Below, piece by piece: positions 1 to 7,581 of a DNA stretch of 46,976 nucleotides. Made by a program: the position numbers and the translations under genes. The DNA comes from an uncultured Actinoplanes sp. Its GTDB lineage: Bacteria; Actinomycetota; Actinomycetes; Mycobacteriales; Micromonosporaceae. The notes beneath the pieces were generated by a model. The model saw nothing but the letters and a program-made list of their open reading frames with translations. It had not been told where the DNA came from and did not search any database. Where the stretch lies: the NCBI RefSeq assembly GCF_934643405.1, contig NZ_CAKUCL010000029.1:1-46976 (forward strand). The letters run 5' to 3'. Every line of letters begins with the position of its first letter. The first letter of the stretch is position 1.

Positions 1-1
1 G

Positions 2-37
2 GCGGGCGCCGTCGGGGTGATCAAACGCCGGCGCTGA
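2..37 (+). CDS. C-terminal tail of a gene entering from the left edge (partial)
   Basis: Only the last eleven codons are inside the window. They read AGAVGVIKRRR followed by TGA. A short hydrophobic run ending in a basic cluster is typical of the cytoplasmic end of a membrane protein, which would suit a polysaccharide export or chain-length protein beside this glycan locus. Its stop overlaps the 3' end of the convergent glycosyltransferase by 17 nt. The frame is open from the edge, but so little is visible that the gene could be spurious. Confidence 0.35.
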   Translation, partial: AGAVGVIKRRR

Positions 38-968
38 CTCGGCCGCCCGCCCGCACCACGCTGGCCGGGCCCGGCACCTCGCGCAGACGGGACGGGCTGA
101 CCAGGTCGCGGGCGGCGGCCCGGCTCGGCCGCCTGCCGAGCAGGGCCCGGCTCGACTCGCGCAGCAGCAGGGCGGCCCAGTAGGCGCCGCTGCTGATCCG
201 CCCGTGCCGGCGACGGTAGAGCCGCACCCGGTTGAGCGTCAGCAACGCCCACAGGCCCGGGGACTGTCGGGAGTCGCCCTCCAGGTGAACCGCATGGGCG
301 TCGGGCACGTAGCGCGTACGCAAGCCCTTGTCCCGGGCCCGGAGGGCGAAGTCGGTCTCCTCGGAGTAGAGGAAGAAGGACTCGTCCCAGGGTGCGCAGC
401 GGTCCCAGCACTCGCGGCTGACCAGCATGGTGGAACCCTCGGCCCAGTCGGTGAACGTCTCCGTCGCGTAACGCCGCTCGTCGGTGACCACCTCGCCGAG
501 CATCGGGTACCTCCCGGCCCGGCGCGCCCCGAGGAAGGCGTCGCCGAGCGTGCGCAGGATGCTCGGTTCACGGCGCAGCGTGGGGATCAGCGCGCCGGTG
601 CCGTCCACGATGTGCGGCACCGCGATCCCGGTGCCCGGCAGGCGCAGCGCGGCCAGCAGCAGCGCCATGCAGCCAGGGGTGAGCCGGACGTCGGGGTTGA
701 GGACGAGCACCGCGTCGTGCGGTCTCGCGGCGGCCACCGCGGCGTTGATGCCTGCCGCATAGCCCGCGTTCCGGCCCATCTCGACGATCGTCGCCTCCGG
801 CGCCAGCCGCCGCAGGGTCGCCACGCTCCGGTCGGCCGAGGCGTTGTCGGCGACGGTCAGGTGCCAGTCGACGCCGGCCATGCCGGCCCCGAGCCCGGCG
901 ACGAGGTCGGCCAGCAGCCGCTCGCTGTTGTACGTCACCACCACGACGGCGACGGTTTCGTTGGTCAT
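21..968 (-). CDS. Family 2 glycosyltransferase (rhamnosyltransferase-like)
   Basis: A 315-residue GT2 enzyme that transfers a sugar from a nucleotide donor onto a growing glycan at the inner face of the membrane. The N-terminus VAVVVVTYNSERLL is the GT-A nucleotide-binding start, LNPDVRL holds the metal-binding acidic motif, and SEETDFALRARDKG carries the ExxDF..R acceptor-side motif seen in WbbL-type rhamnosyltransferases. The open frame extends upstream to 1103, but I start at ATG 968: it overlaps the stop of the upstream acyltransferase as ATGA, and homology begins there. The dTDP-rhamnose genes nearby make rhamnose a plausible donor; that is inferred from context. There is no transmembrane anchor. 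Confidence 0.9.
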   Translation of the reverse strand: MTNETVAVVVVTYNSERLLADLVAGLGAGMAGVDWHLTVADNASADRSVATLRRLAPEATIVEMGRNAGYAAGINAAVAAARPHDAVLVLNPDVRLTPGCMALLLAALRLPGTGIAVPHIVDGTGALIPTLRREPSILRTLGDAFLGARRAGRYPMLGEVVTDERRYATETFTDWAEGSTMLVSRECWDRCAPWDESFFLYSEETDFALRARDKGLRTRYVPDAHAVHLEGDSRQSPGLWALLTLNRVRLYRRRHGRISSGAYWAALLLRESSRALLGRRPSRAAARDLVSPSRLREVPGPASVVRAGGRVSAGV

Positions 969-2041
969 CGTGCTGCCACCTTTGCCTTCAGTCCGCGCAG
1001 CACCTTGCCGGTGCGCCCGCTTGTGAGCCGGTTGCCGAGCGTGCCGCCGCGCAGCGACCGGGACACCGCCGACTCGACCCGGCGCGCGGTCGCCACCGGC
1101 CACGATCGTCCGACGCGGCCCTCGGCCACCGGCAGCTCGTCGTTCTTCAACCGGGTCTTGTAGAGCGCCTCCGACTTGCCCAGGTCGATCAGCCCGATCC
1201 CGTCGGCCGCGGCGGCCTCAGCCATCCGCAGGCAGAGCAGGATGCCGGCCGAGTAGCGGGACAGGTCCATGTCGTACGACGGGAACCAGTACGCCAGCAC
1301 CGACTCGCTGCGCAGCCCGAGGTGGGCCGCCACCGGGCGATCGCCGGCGTAGATGGTCGACACCACCGCGCGGCACCCGGGCGCCTCGGAGGCCAGCAAC
1401 TCCTCCAGCACCGACCGGATCCACGGGGTGGCGAACCGGTCGTACTGCTGGGTGCGCCGGTACTGCGCGGACTTCCACTCGCGCAGCGCGGCCAGGCCGC
1501 GGACGTCGTCGTCGGCGAACACGAAGCGTTCCTCGCCCACCTCGCGCACCATCTTGCGCTGCTTGCGCAGAGCCTGCTTCACCACGTCGCCGGCGGCGTT
1601 GCGGTCCTCGACGTACGCGGGGTAGCCCTTGCTCAGCTCGAGCACCGGCGAACCGGTGCGGACCGCATGGAACGGGGCGAACCCGCGCTGCTCGGCCATC
1701 AGATGGTCGAACTCCCAGACCGGCAACCGGCAGCCGCGCAACAGCTCGACCGCGTCCCACTCGAAGCCGGGCCGGTGGATCAGCCCCTGACAGTCCGAGA
1801 TCCCGGAGCCGATCGGGACGCCGACCACGCGACGCCTTGTCTCGTACGGGAAGAAGCCGGCGACGCCGCCGGAGTCCTCCAGCACCGCGACCCGCGCCGC
1901 GGGCCGGTTGCGAGCCACCGCGAGGGTGAATTCCGGTGCCAGGAAGGGGCTTCGCAGCTGTGGCAGGTCGCGCTGCATCTGCCGCCACGAGTCCAGCTCG
2001 CCGCGGCCCAGCTCATCCGGGCGGACAACGGTGATCCGCAT
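965..2041 (-). CDS. CelD/FemAB-like GNAT acyltransferase of a polysaccharide locus
   Basis: A 358-residue protein of the BioF2-like/CelD acetyltransferase type found in exopolysaccharide loci, where it is thought to acylate sugars or carrier-linked intermediates. Visible features are a first GNAT-like half (VAVLEDSGGVAGFFPYE), a basic central helix (KQALRKQRKMVREVGEE) and the conserved second half (AHLGLRSESVLAYWFPSYD, then LIDLGKSEALYKTRLKN). The open frame runs on to 2383, but MRITVV at 2041 is the credible start because the upstream extension has no family character and overlaps the conserved upstream motif. The gene is translationally coupled to the glycosyltransferase (ATGA). The exact acyl donor and acceptor cannot be read from sequence. 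Confidence 0.82.
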   Translation of the reverse strand: MRITVVRPDELGRGELDSWRQMQRDLPQLRSPFLAPEFTLAVARNRPAARVAVLEDSGGVAGFFPYETRRRVVGVPIGSGISDCQGLIHRPGFEWDAVELLRGCRLPVWEFDHLMAEQRGFAPFHAVRTGSPVLELSKGYPAYVEDRNAAGDVVKQALRKQRKMVREVGEERFVFADDDVRGLAALREWKSAQYRRTQQYDRFATPWIRSVLEELLASEAPGCRAVVSTIYAGDRPVAAHLGLRSESVLAYWFPSYDMDLSRYSAGILLCLRMAEAAAADGIGLIDLGKSEALYKTRLKNDELPVAEGRVGRSWPVATARRVESAVSRSLRGGTLGNRLTSGRTGKVLRGLKAKVAAR

Positions 2042-2087
2042 CAATCGACTCCCCAGACTGTCCACATCATCCTCAACGCTGCCTGTG

Positions 2088-2131
2088 AACTCTGCTGAAT
2101 CCCGCGACCACGCGCTACACCCATCCGTCCG
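2088..2131 (-). promoter_or_regulatory. Conserved upstream motif, copy 1 (glycan operon)
   Basis: In minus orientation this reads CGGACGGATGGGTGTAGCGC, a final G, ten variable bases, then ATTCAGCAGAGTT. A second copy with the same two blocks and an 11-base spacer sits at 5831-5875 before the other minus-strand glycan operon. The 13-base block is identical and the upstream block matches at 17 of 21 positions. It lies 46 nt before ATG 2041 and also 40 nt before the divergent methyltransferase at 2172, so it could be a promoter or a shared regulator site. Confidence 0.55.
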
Positions 2132-2171
2132 GCAGGTTTGGCAGATCGGCGGAGGGGCCGCAGGAAACGGG

Positions 2172-2858
2172 GTGACTAGCGTTGTCGTCGTGGGGATACA
2201 TTCTCTTCGCTGGCGGCTCGTCGATCGGCCGGGCTCGGTCGGCGATCGGATGCGAAAGCGGCGCGCCGGCTGGCTTGCACAGCAATTTCCGGACCTGGCG
2301 GAGATGTCCGTCATCGACCTCGGCGGCCGGGCCGGCAGCTGGGTGAACGCACCGGTCCGCCCGAAACACGTCCACATCGTCAACCTCGAGGGCGAGACCG
2401 GGCTGGAGTCCGGTGAGCTGCCCCCGTGGACCGAGGTCGACTTCGGCGACGCGTGCGACCTTCCCGGCGCGATCCTGAGCCGCCGCTACGACCTGGTGTT
2501 CTGCAACTCGGTGCTGGAGCACGTGGGCGGCCACGAACGACGCCTGCGGCTGGCCGACGCGGTGCACAAACTGGCCGACTCGCACTGGGTGCAGACGCCG
2601 TACCGCTATTTCCCGGTCGAGCCGCACTTCGTGGCGCCCGGCATGCAGTTCCTGCCGAACGCCGCGCAGGTCTCGATGGCGCGCTGGTGGCCGCTGTCGC
2701 ACACGCGCCCGGCCGACCGCACCGACGCGGCGCAATCGGCGCTGTGGATCGAACTGCTCGACCGTACCCAGATGCGCCACTACTTCCCCGATTCCGTGAT
2801 TCGAGCCGAACGCTTCGCCGGCCTGACGAAGTCTCTGATCGCCGTCCGCAACGCCTGA
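2172..2858 (+). CDS. SAM-dependent methyltransferase, class I
   Basis: A 228-residue Rossmann-fold methyltransferase. Motif I is VIDLGGRAGSW, the acidic residue binding the ribose is in VNLEGE, and the post-motif region is YDLVFCNSVLEHVGGHERR, typical of the methyltransferase-11/type 25 group. QTPYRYFPVEPHFVAPGMQF is a conserved block of glycan-locus methyltransferases. The start is GTG 2172, preceded by AGGAA with 5 nt spacing; GTG 2190 or ATG 2250 are alternatives. It is transcribed away from the acyltransferase and converges on the UDP-glucose dehydrogenase. It probably O-methylates a sugar of the polymer; the substrate is an inference from position. Confidence 0.82.
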   Translation: MTSVVVVGIHSLRWRLVDRPGSVGDRMRKRRAGWLAQQFPDLAEMSVIDLGGRAGSWVNAPVRPKHVHIVNLEGETGLESGELPPWTEVDFGDACDLPGAILSRRYDLVFCNSVLEHVGGHERRLRLADAVHKLADSHWVQTPYRYFPVEPHFVAPGMQFLPNAAQVSMARWWPLSHTRPADRTDAAQSALWIELLDRTQMRHYFPDSVIRAERFAGLTKSLIAVRNA

Positions 2859-2874
2859 CCGGGAAGGTCAGGCG
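2852..2874. terminator. Bidirectional hairpin between convergent genes
   Basis: CGCCTGACC and GGTCAGGCG form a perfect 9-bp stem around a 5-base loop. The stop codons of the methyltransferase and of the convergent UDP-glucose dehydrogenase both lie in the stem. There is no T tract, as is usual in high-GC actinomycetes. Confidence 0.6.
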
Positions 2875-4199
2875 CCCGGGCGGCCGAGGGCCCGGTATTC
2901 CCAGCCGGCCGCCCGCCACGTCGCCGGGTCGAGGGCGTGCCGGCCGTCGACGATGCGGCGGTGCGCGACGACCGCGGCCATCGCGCGCGGATCGATCTGC
3001 CGGAACTCGGTCCACTCGGTCAGGAGCACCACCACGTCGGCGTCCCGGGCGGCGTCCAGCGCGTTCACGCCGTACCCGAGCTCGGGGTGTTGCCGTCTAG
3101 CGTTGTCCATCGCGGCCGGGTCGAAGACCACCACCTGCGCGCCCGTCCGGGCCAGGGTGGCCGCCACGTCCAGCCCGGGGGCGTCGCGGATGTCGTCGGA
3201 GTTGGGCTTGAACGCGGCCCCGAGCGCGGCGACCTTCTTGCCGGTCACGTCCCCGCCGCACAATTCCACGACCAGGTCGACCGTCCGGGCCCGGCGGCGG
3301 CCGTTGATGCCGTCGATCTCCCGCAGGAATCCCACGGCCTGGCCGACCCCGAGCTCCTCGGCGCGGTGCATGAAGGCCCGGATGTCCTTCGGCAGGCAGC
3401 CGCCGCCGAAGCCGAGCCCGGGCCGCAGGAACCGGCCCCCGATCCGTTCGTCGTAGGCCAGCGCCTCGGCGAGGTCGCTGACGTCCGCGCCGGTCGCCTC
3501 GCAGATCTCCGCCATCGCGTTGATGTAGGAGATCTTCGTGGCCAGGAACGAGTTGGCCGCGACCTTGACCAGCTCGGCGGTGGGCAGGTCGGTCACCTTG
3601 ACCGGGACACCCTGAGCGAGGACCGGCTCGAACGCGGCCCGCAACATCTCCTCCGACCACGCGCTGGTGACCCCGAAGACCAGCCGATCCGGCTTCATCG
3701 TGTCGTCCACGGCGAAGCCCTCGCGCAGGAACTCCGGGTTCCAGGCCAGCTCCACCCGGTCCCCGGTGGGCGCGGTCTCGCGGATCAGCCGTGCCAGGCG
3801 CGCCGCGGTGCCGACCGGGACGGTCGACTTCCCGACCACCAGCGCCCGGCGGGTCAGGTGCCGGGCCAGCTCGGTCACCGAGGCGTCGACGTAGGTCAGG
3901 TCGGCGGCGTGCGAGCCCCGCTGCTGCGGGGTTCCCACGCAGACGAAGTGCACGTCACCGAACGCGGCCGCCTCGGCGAGCGACCCGGTGAACCGCAGCC
4001 GGCCCGACTCGAGCGCCTTGGCCAGCAGCTCGGGCAGCCCCGGCTCGAAGAACGGCACCTCACCGGCGTTGAGCTTCGCCACCTTGGCGCGGTCGACGTC
4101 GACCCCGATCACCTCGAAACCCATGACCGCCATGCAGATGGCGTGGGTGGCGCCGAGGTAGCCGGTGCCGATGACGGTGAGACGTGGACGGGTCTGCAT
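2868..4199 (-). CDS. ugd: UDP-glucose 6-dehydrogenase
   Basis: A 443-residue enzyme of the UDP-glucose/GDP-mannose dehydrogenase family that oxidises UDP-glucose to UDP-glucuronate with two NAD+. The N-terminal NAD domain starts LTVIGTGYLGATHAICM, the central domain contains AWNPEFLREGFAVDD and ELVKVAANSFLATKISYINA, and the catalytic cysteine is in GFGGGCLPKDIRAF. The C-terminal UDP-binding domain has KPNSDDIRDAPGLDVA. The start is ATG 4199, which shares one base with the stop of the sugar-phosphate transferase (TGATG), so the two are coupled. The frame continues upstream to 5849 without a stop, but that is a shadow of the transferase. It supplies glucuronate, or a precursor of other uronic or pentose sugars, for the glycan. 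Confidence 0.95.
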   Translation of the reverse strand: MQTRPRLTVIGTGYLGATHAICMAVMGFEVIGVDVDRAKVAKLNAGEVPFFEPGLPELLAKALESGRLRFTGSLAEAAAFGDVHFVCVGTPQQRGSHAADLTYVDASVTELARHLTRRALVVGKSTVPVGTAARLARLIRETAPTGDRVELAWNPEFLREGFAVDDTMKPDRLVFGVTSAWSEEMLRAAFEPVLAQGVPVKVTDLPTAELVKVAANSFLATKISYINAMAEICEATGADVSDLAEALAYDERIGGRFLRPGLGFGGGCLPKDIRAFMHRAEELGVGQAVGFLREIDGINGRRRARTVDLVVELCGGDVTGKKVAALGAAFKPNSDDIRDAPGLDVAATLARTGAQVVVFDPAAMDNARRQHPELGYGVNALDAARDADVVVLLTEWTEFRQIDPRAMAAVVAHRRIVDGRHALDPATWRAAGWEYRALGRPGA

Positions 4200-5704
4200 C
4201 AGTAGGCTCCCGAGGTGCGGACCACCGCACTGACCGTACGGGCGAGGATCGTCAGATCCAGGACGAGCGACCAGTTCTCGACGTAGGTGAGGTCGAGCCG
4301 GATCGACTCCTCCCACGACAGGTCGGACCGTCCGGACACCTGCCACAGACCGGTCAGTCCCGGCTTCACGACCAGCCGCCGGCGCATGTCGTCCGGGTAT
4401 CCGGCCACCTCGCGGGCCAGCGGCGGCCGGGGGCCGACCAGCGACATGTCGCCCTTGAGGACGTTCACCAGCTGCGGCAGCTCGTCCAGCGAGTACCGGC
4501 GCAGCCAGCGGCCGACCGGGGTGATGCGCGGGTCCTTGCGCATCTTGAACAGCTCGCCGTCGGTGTCGTTGAGATTGCGCAGCTCCTGCAGGCGCGCCTC
4601 GGCGTTGACCACCATCGTGCGGAACTTGTAGAGCATGAAGGGGCGGCCGTCCTTGCCGACGCGCTCCTGGCGGAACACCGCCGGCCCGCGTCCGCCCGGG
4701 CCGAACATGACCAGCGCGGCCAGCAGGATCAGCACCGGCGACGCCAGGGTCAGCAGGACGAACGCGCCGGCCCGGTCGAAGGCGGCCTTGACCAGCCGGG
4801 CGCTGCCCTTGAGCCGGGGGTGTTCGACGTGCAGCATCGGCAGGCCGTCGACCGGGCGGATGGTGGTGCGGTCGCCGGCCACGTCGACCAGCGTGCTGGC
4901 CACGATCAGGTCGATCTCGTCGCGTTCCAGCTGCCAGGCGAGCCGGCGCAGGGCGGCGCCGTCGATCTCGGGGCAGGACAGCACGACCACCGTGTCGGCG
5001 CCGGAGTGGCGCACCGCCTTGGCGACGTCGTCGAAGCTGCCGTAGACCGGTGGCATGCCGGCGAACTCCTGGCCGTCCTGGCCGGGCGGCAGGCACGCGC
5101 CGATGATCCCGAGGCCGTGGTGGCTCTCGTTGCGCAGCCGCCGGGTCATGTCGGTGACCGCCTTGGCGTGTCCAATGAGGATCACCCGGTGCAGCCGTTC
5201 GCCGCGGGCCCAGGAGCGGTGCAGCAATTGCCGGTAGACATATCGCGCGCCCACGTCGACCAGCGTGGCCAGGGGCACCGCGATAATCACGTAGCCGCGG
5301 GCCAGACGCAGGTCGAACGAAAAGGAAATTACCGCCAGGACCGCGGTCAAACCAATTCCGGAGCGGACCACCCGGACATATTCGTCGGTGCCGACGAACA
5401 GATGGCGTGCCTCGTATGCCCGGTTTATTGCCAGCACCCCGACCCAGGCCAGCGGAAACATAAAGCTGAACAAGCGATAGTCGATCAGGAACGATTGTGT
5501 CTCGGCGGCGCCGAAACGCAGGAGAAGGGCCGACGAGGCGGCGACGAGCCCCACCATCACGTCGATGAGGCAAAGTCCGAGAGCGTACCGGCCGCGCCAG
5601 CCGGGATGAGCCGAGACCGCCCGGATCTGCTGCCCCCTGGGCGGCCCGACCTGCGGGTTCTTCGGGATCATCTCGACGGTCGACACTTTTTCGATCGTCT
5701 GCAC
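4199..5704 (-). CDS. Polyprenyl-phosphate hexose-1-phosphate transferase (glycan initiation)
   Basis: A 501-residue exopolysaccharide polyprenyl glycosylphosphotransferase of the WbaP/CpsE type, which transfers a hexose-1-phosphate from a UDP-sugar to undecaprenyl phosphate and so starts repeat-unit assembly. Four hydrophobic helices lie at about residues 40-64, 76-97, 112-130 and 135-155. A Rossmann-like CoA-binding region follows (HRVILIGHAKAV), then a re-entrant helix (LLTLASPVLILLAALVMF) and the catalytic domain with KFRTMVVNAE, DELPQLVNVLKGDMSLVGPR and KPGLTGLWQVSGRS. The GTG start at 5704 is preceded by a G-rich ribosome site. It is the first gene of an operon with ugd; the conserved motif lies 127 nt upstream. 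Confidence 0.93.
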   Translation of the reverse strand: MQTIEKVSTVEMIPKNPQVGPPRGQQIRAVSAHPGWRGRYALGLCLIDVMVGLVAASSALLLRFGAAETQSFLIDYRLFSFMFPLAWVGVLAINRAYEARHLFVGTDEYVRVVRSGIGLTAVLAVISFSFDLRLARGYVIIAVPLATLVDVGARYVYRQLLHRSWARGERLHRVILIGHAKAVTDMTRRLRNESHHGLGIIGACLPPGQDGQEFAGMPPVYGSFDDVAKAVRHSGADTVVVLSCPEIDGAALRRLAWQLERDEIDLIVASTLVDVAGDRTTIRPVDGLPMLHVEHPRLKGSARLVKAAFDRAGAFVLLTLASPVLILLAALVMFGPGGRGPAVFRQERVGKDGRPFMLYKFRTMVVNAEARLQELRNLNDTDGELFKMRKDPRITPVGRWLRRYSLDELPQLVNVLKGDMSLVGPRPPLAREVAGYPDDMRRRLVVKPGLTGLWQVSGRSDLSWEESIRLDLTYVENWSLVLDLTILARTVSAVVRTSGAY

Positions 5705-5830
5705 GCCTAGCCCCCATCATCGACGGTGCATACCACGGACCGCCGTGTCGGCCCCGCCGACGCGCCGGTTTCCTGCTTGCTTCTGTGGTCGTCTCGATCT
5801 GTGGTCCGGCAGCCCGTCGGACCCACGGGA

Positions 5831-5875
5831 AACTCTGCTGAATGGTCACCCACCCGCGCTACATCTTTCCGTTCG
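5831..5875 (-). promoter_or_regulatory. Conserved upstream motif, copy 2 (glycan initiation operon)
   Basis: On the minus strand: CGAACGGAAAGATGTAGCGC, a G, 11 variable bases, then ATTCAGCAGAGTT. It is the partner of the copy at 2088-2131. It lies in an unusually AT-rich 350-nt intergenic stretch (5705-6054), where no gene is visible. Confidence 0.55.
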
Positions 5876-5962
5876 AGAGGAATGACGAATCGGATGAGGG
5901 CAGATTACAAAGCAGTCCAAGGTGGTCGGATCCGGGCAAACCAAGATCCTCTACATACAAGT

Positions 5963-6047
5963 GAGCGCACCGTGCCGGAATGACGCCTGCGGGAGGTGTT
6001 TCCATACTCCACCGACAGACTCGGGTCAATGCCGCAACGGTGCGCTC
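5963..6047. repeat. 11-bp perfect inverted repeat spanning 85 nt
   Basis: GAGCGCACCGT at 5963-5973 is matched exactly by its reverse complement ACGGTGCGCTC at 6037-6047. The pair sits just downstream of the rmlC stop and upstream of the glycan-initiation operon. It may be a long-range terminator stem for rmlAC or the ends of a tiny mobile remnant; no target duplication is evident. Confidence 0.5.
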
Positions 6048-6054
6048 GAATGTA

Positions 6055-6654
6055 TTAAATCCGACGGAGTGAGGCCGTGTAGGCGCAACACTCGTCGTAT
6101 CGCGGCAGCAGGCCGCCGGCCTGTGCCTCGACCAGCGACGGCGCGGCCGCGTCCTTCGTGGACAGCAGCGGCACGCCGGCCGGCCAGTCGATGCCGAGGT
6201 CCGGATCGAGCGGGTGCACGCCGTGCTCGTGACCCGGCCGGTAGGTGCTCGAGCAGAGGTAGGTCACCGTCGCGCCCGGCGTCAGCGCGCAGAAGGCGTG
6301 CCCCAGCCCCTCGGCGAGATAGACAGCGCGGCGCTCCTGGTCGTCCAGCCGGATCGCCTCCCACGTGGCGAAGGTGGGAGAACCGACGCGGATGTCCACC
6401 ACCACGTCGAGGACCGCGCCCGCCACACAGGTCACGTACTTGGCCTGTCCGGGTGGCACGTCTGCGAAGTGGATGCCCCGAACGACATCCTTCGCCGATG
6501 TGGACAGATTGGCCTGAGCCAGGTCGAGCGGATGGCCGACGGCCGAGGCGAGCACGTCGAAGCGGTACCACTCCAGGAACGATCCGCGCGGATCGCCGTG
6601 CCGCACCGGGGTCACCTCGAACGCACCCTCGATGGACAGCGGCCGGATCTTCAC
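6055..6654 (-). CDS. rmlC: dTDP-4-dehydrorhamnose 3,5-epimerase
   Basis: A 199-residue cupin-fold epimerase, third enzyme of dTDP-L-rhamnose synthesis. Visible family features are RGSFLEWYR near the N-terminus, VVRGIHFADVPPGQAKYVT with the catalytic histidine, and YLAEGLGHAFCAL in the barrel. The length is normal. The GTG start at 6654 overlaps the rmlA stop as GTGA, so it is translated with rmlA. Together with rmlB and rmlD on the opposite strand it completes the pathway. Confidence 0.94.
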   Translation of the reverse strand: MKIRPLSIEGAFEVTPVRHGDPRGSFLEWYRFDVLASAVGHPLDLAQANLSTSAKDVVRGIHFADVPPGQAKYVTCVAGAVLDVVVDIRVGSPTFATWEAIRLDDQERRAVYLAEGLGHAFCALTPGATVTYLCSSTYRPGHEHGVHPLDPDLGIDWPAGVPLLSTKDAAAPSLVEAQAGGLLPRYDECCAYTASLRRI

Positions 6655-7535
6655 AGCGCACCCCCGTAGCGGCCGGTCTCCAGCAGGCGTTCCAGGTATC
6701 GCCCGTATCCGCTCTTGAGCAGCGGCCGGGCCAGCTCGCGCAGCTCGCCGTCGGAGATGAAGCCGAGCCGCCAGGCCGCCTCCTCGACGCAGCCGATCTT
6801 GAAGCCCTGCCGCTCCTCGATGACCCGCACGTATTCCGACGCCTGCACCATCGACTGGAACGTGCCGGTGTCCAGCCACGCCGTGCCTCGGTCCAGCACC
6901 GTCACGTCGAGCCGGCCCTGACGCCGGTACTCCTCGTTCACCGCCGTGATCTCCAGCTCGCCGCGTGCGCTCGGCTGCAGCTTGCCGGCGATCTGCACCA
7001 CGTCGGCGTCGTAGAAGTAGAGACCGGGAACGACGTACGTGGACTTGGGCCGTTCCGGTTTCTCCTCGATGGAGAGGACCTTGCCGTCGTCGTCGAACTC
7101 GACCACGCCGTACCGCTCGGGATCGGCCACCGGATAGGCGAAGACGCGACCGCCGGCCGGCTCGGTGAACCGGGACAACTGCCGGCCCAGGCCGACGCCG
7201 TGGAAGATGTTGTCGCCGAGGATCAGCGCGACCGGCTCGTCACCGATGAAGTCGGCGCCGATCCGGAAGGCCTGCGCGATGCCCTCCGGGCGCGGCTGCG
7301 CCGCATACGACAGCGAGAGGCCGAACCGGTCGCCGGCGCCGAGCAGGCGCCGGAAGTGCGGCTGGTCCTCGGGCGTGGTGATGACCAGGATTTCCTTGAT
7401 TCCGGCGGACACCAGCGTGGTGAGGGGGTAGTAGACCATGGGTTTGTCGAAGATCGGCATGAGCTGTTTCGACATCGCCATGGTTATCGGCCAGAGTCGT
7501 GAGCCGGTGCCACCGGCGAGCAGAATTCCACGCAC
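6651..7535 (-). CDS. rmlA: Glucose-1-phosphate thymidylyltransferase
   Basis: A 294-residue nucleotidyltransferase that makes dTDP-glucose from dTTP and glucose 1-phosphate, the first step of dTDP-rhamnose synthesis. The signature GILLAGGTGSRLWPIT is followed by SKQLMPIFDKPMVYYPL, LILGDNIFHG, VVEFDDDGKVLSIEEKP and DRGTAWLDTGTF. It has the short single-domain form, of full length. GTG 7535 is the start and has no ribosome site; TAGTCT ends only 6 nt upstream, so the mRNA is probably leaderless. It is divergent from rmlB. Confidence 0.95.
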   Translation of the reverse strand: MRGILLAGGTGSRLWPITMAMSKQLMPIFDKPMVYYPLTTLVSAGIKEILVITTPEDQPHFRRLLGAGDRFGLSLSYAAQPRPEGIAQAFRIGADFIGDEPVALILGDNIFHGVGLGRQLSRFTEPAGGRVFAYPVADPERYGVVEFDDDGKVLSIEEKPERPKSTYVVPGLYFYDADVVQIAGKLQPSARGELEITAVNEEYRRQGRLDVTVLDRGTAWLDTGTFQSMVQASEYVRVIEERQGFKIGCVEEAAWRLGFISDGELRELARPLLKSGYGRYLERLLETGRYGGAL

Positions 7536-7581
7536 CGGAGAAGACTAGTTTGATCGTCGTCGACCGGTACACTCGCCCACC
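7536..7581. promoter_or_regulatory. 46-bp divergent rmlA/rmlB control region
   Basis: Both genes start with GTG and lack a ribosome site. Toward rmlB, TACACT at 7568-7573 ends 8 nt before GTG 7582. Toward rmlA, TAGTCT (7547-7542) ends 6 nt before GTG 7535. These distances place both transcription starts at or next to the start codons. No convincing -35 hexamers are seen; each would have to lie inside the other gene's promoter. Confidence 0.5.

Noticed and set aside
2115..2780. Long minus-strand frame opposite the methyltransferase gene
   Set aside because: It is a high-GC shadow frame rich in Arg/Val/His without family motifs; the plus strand encodes a recognisable methyltransferase.
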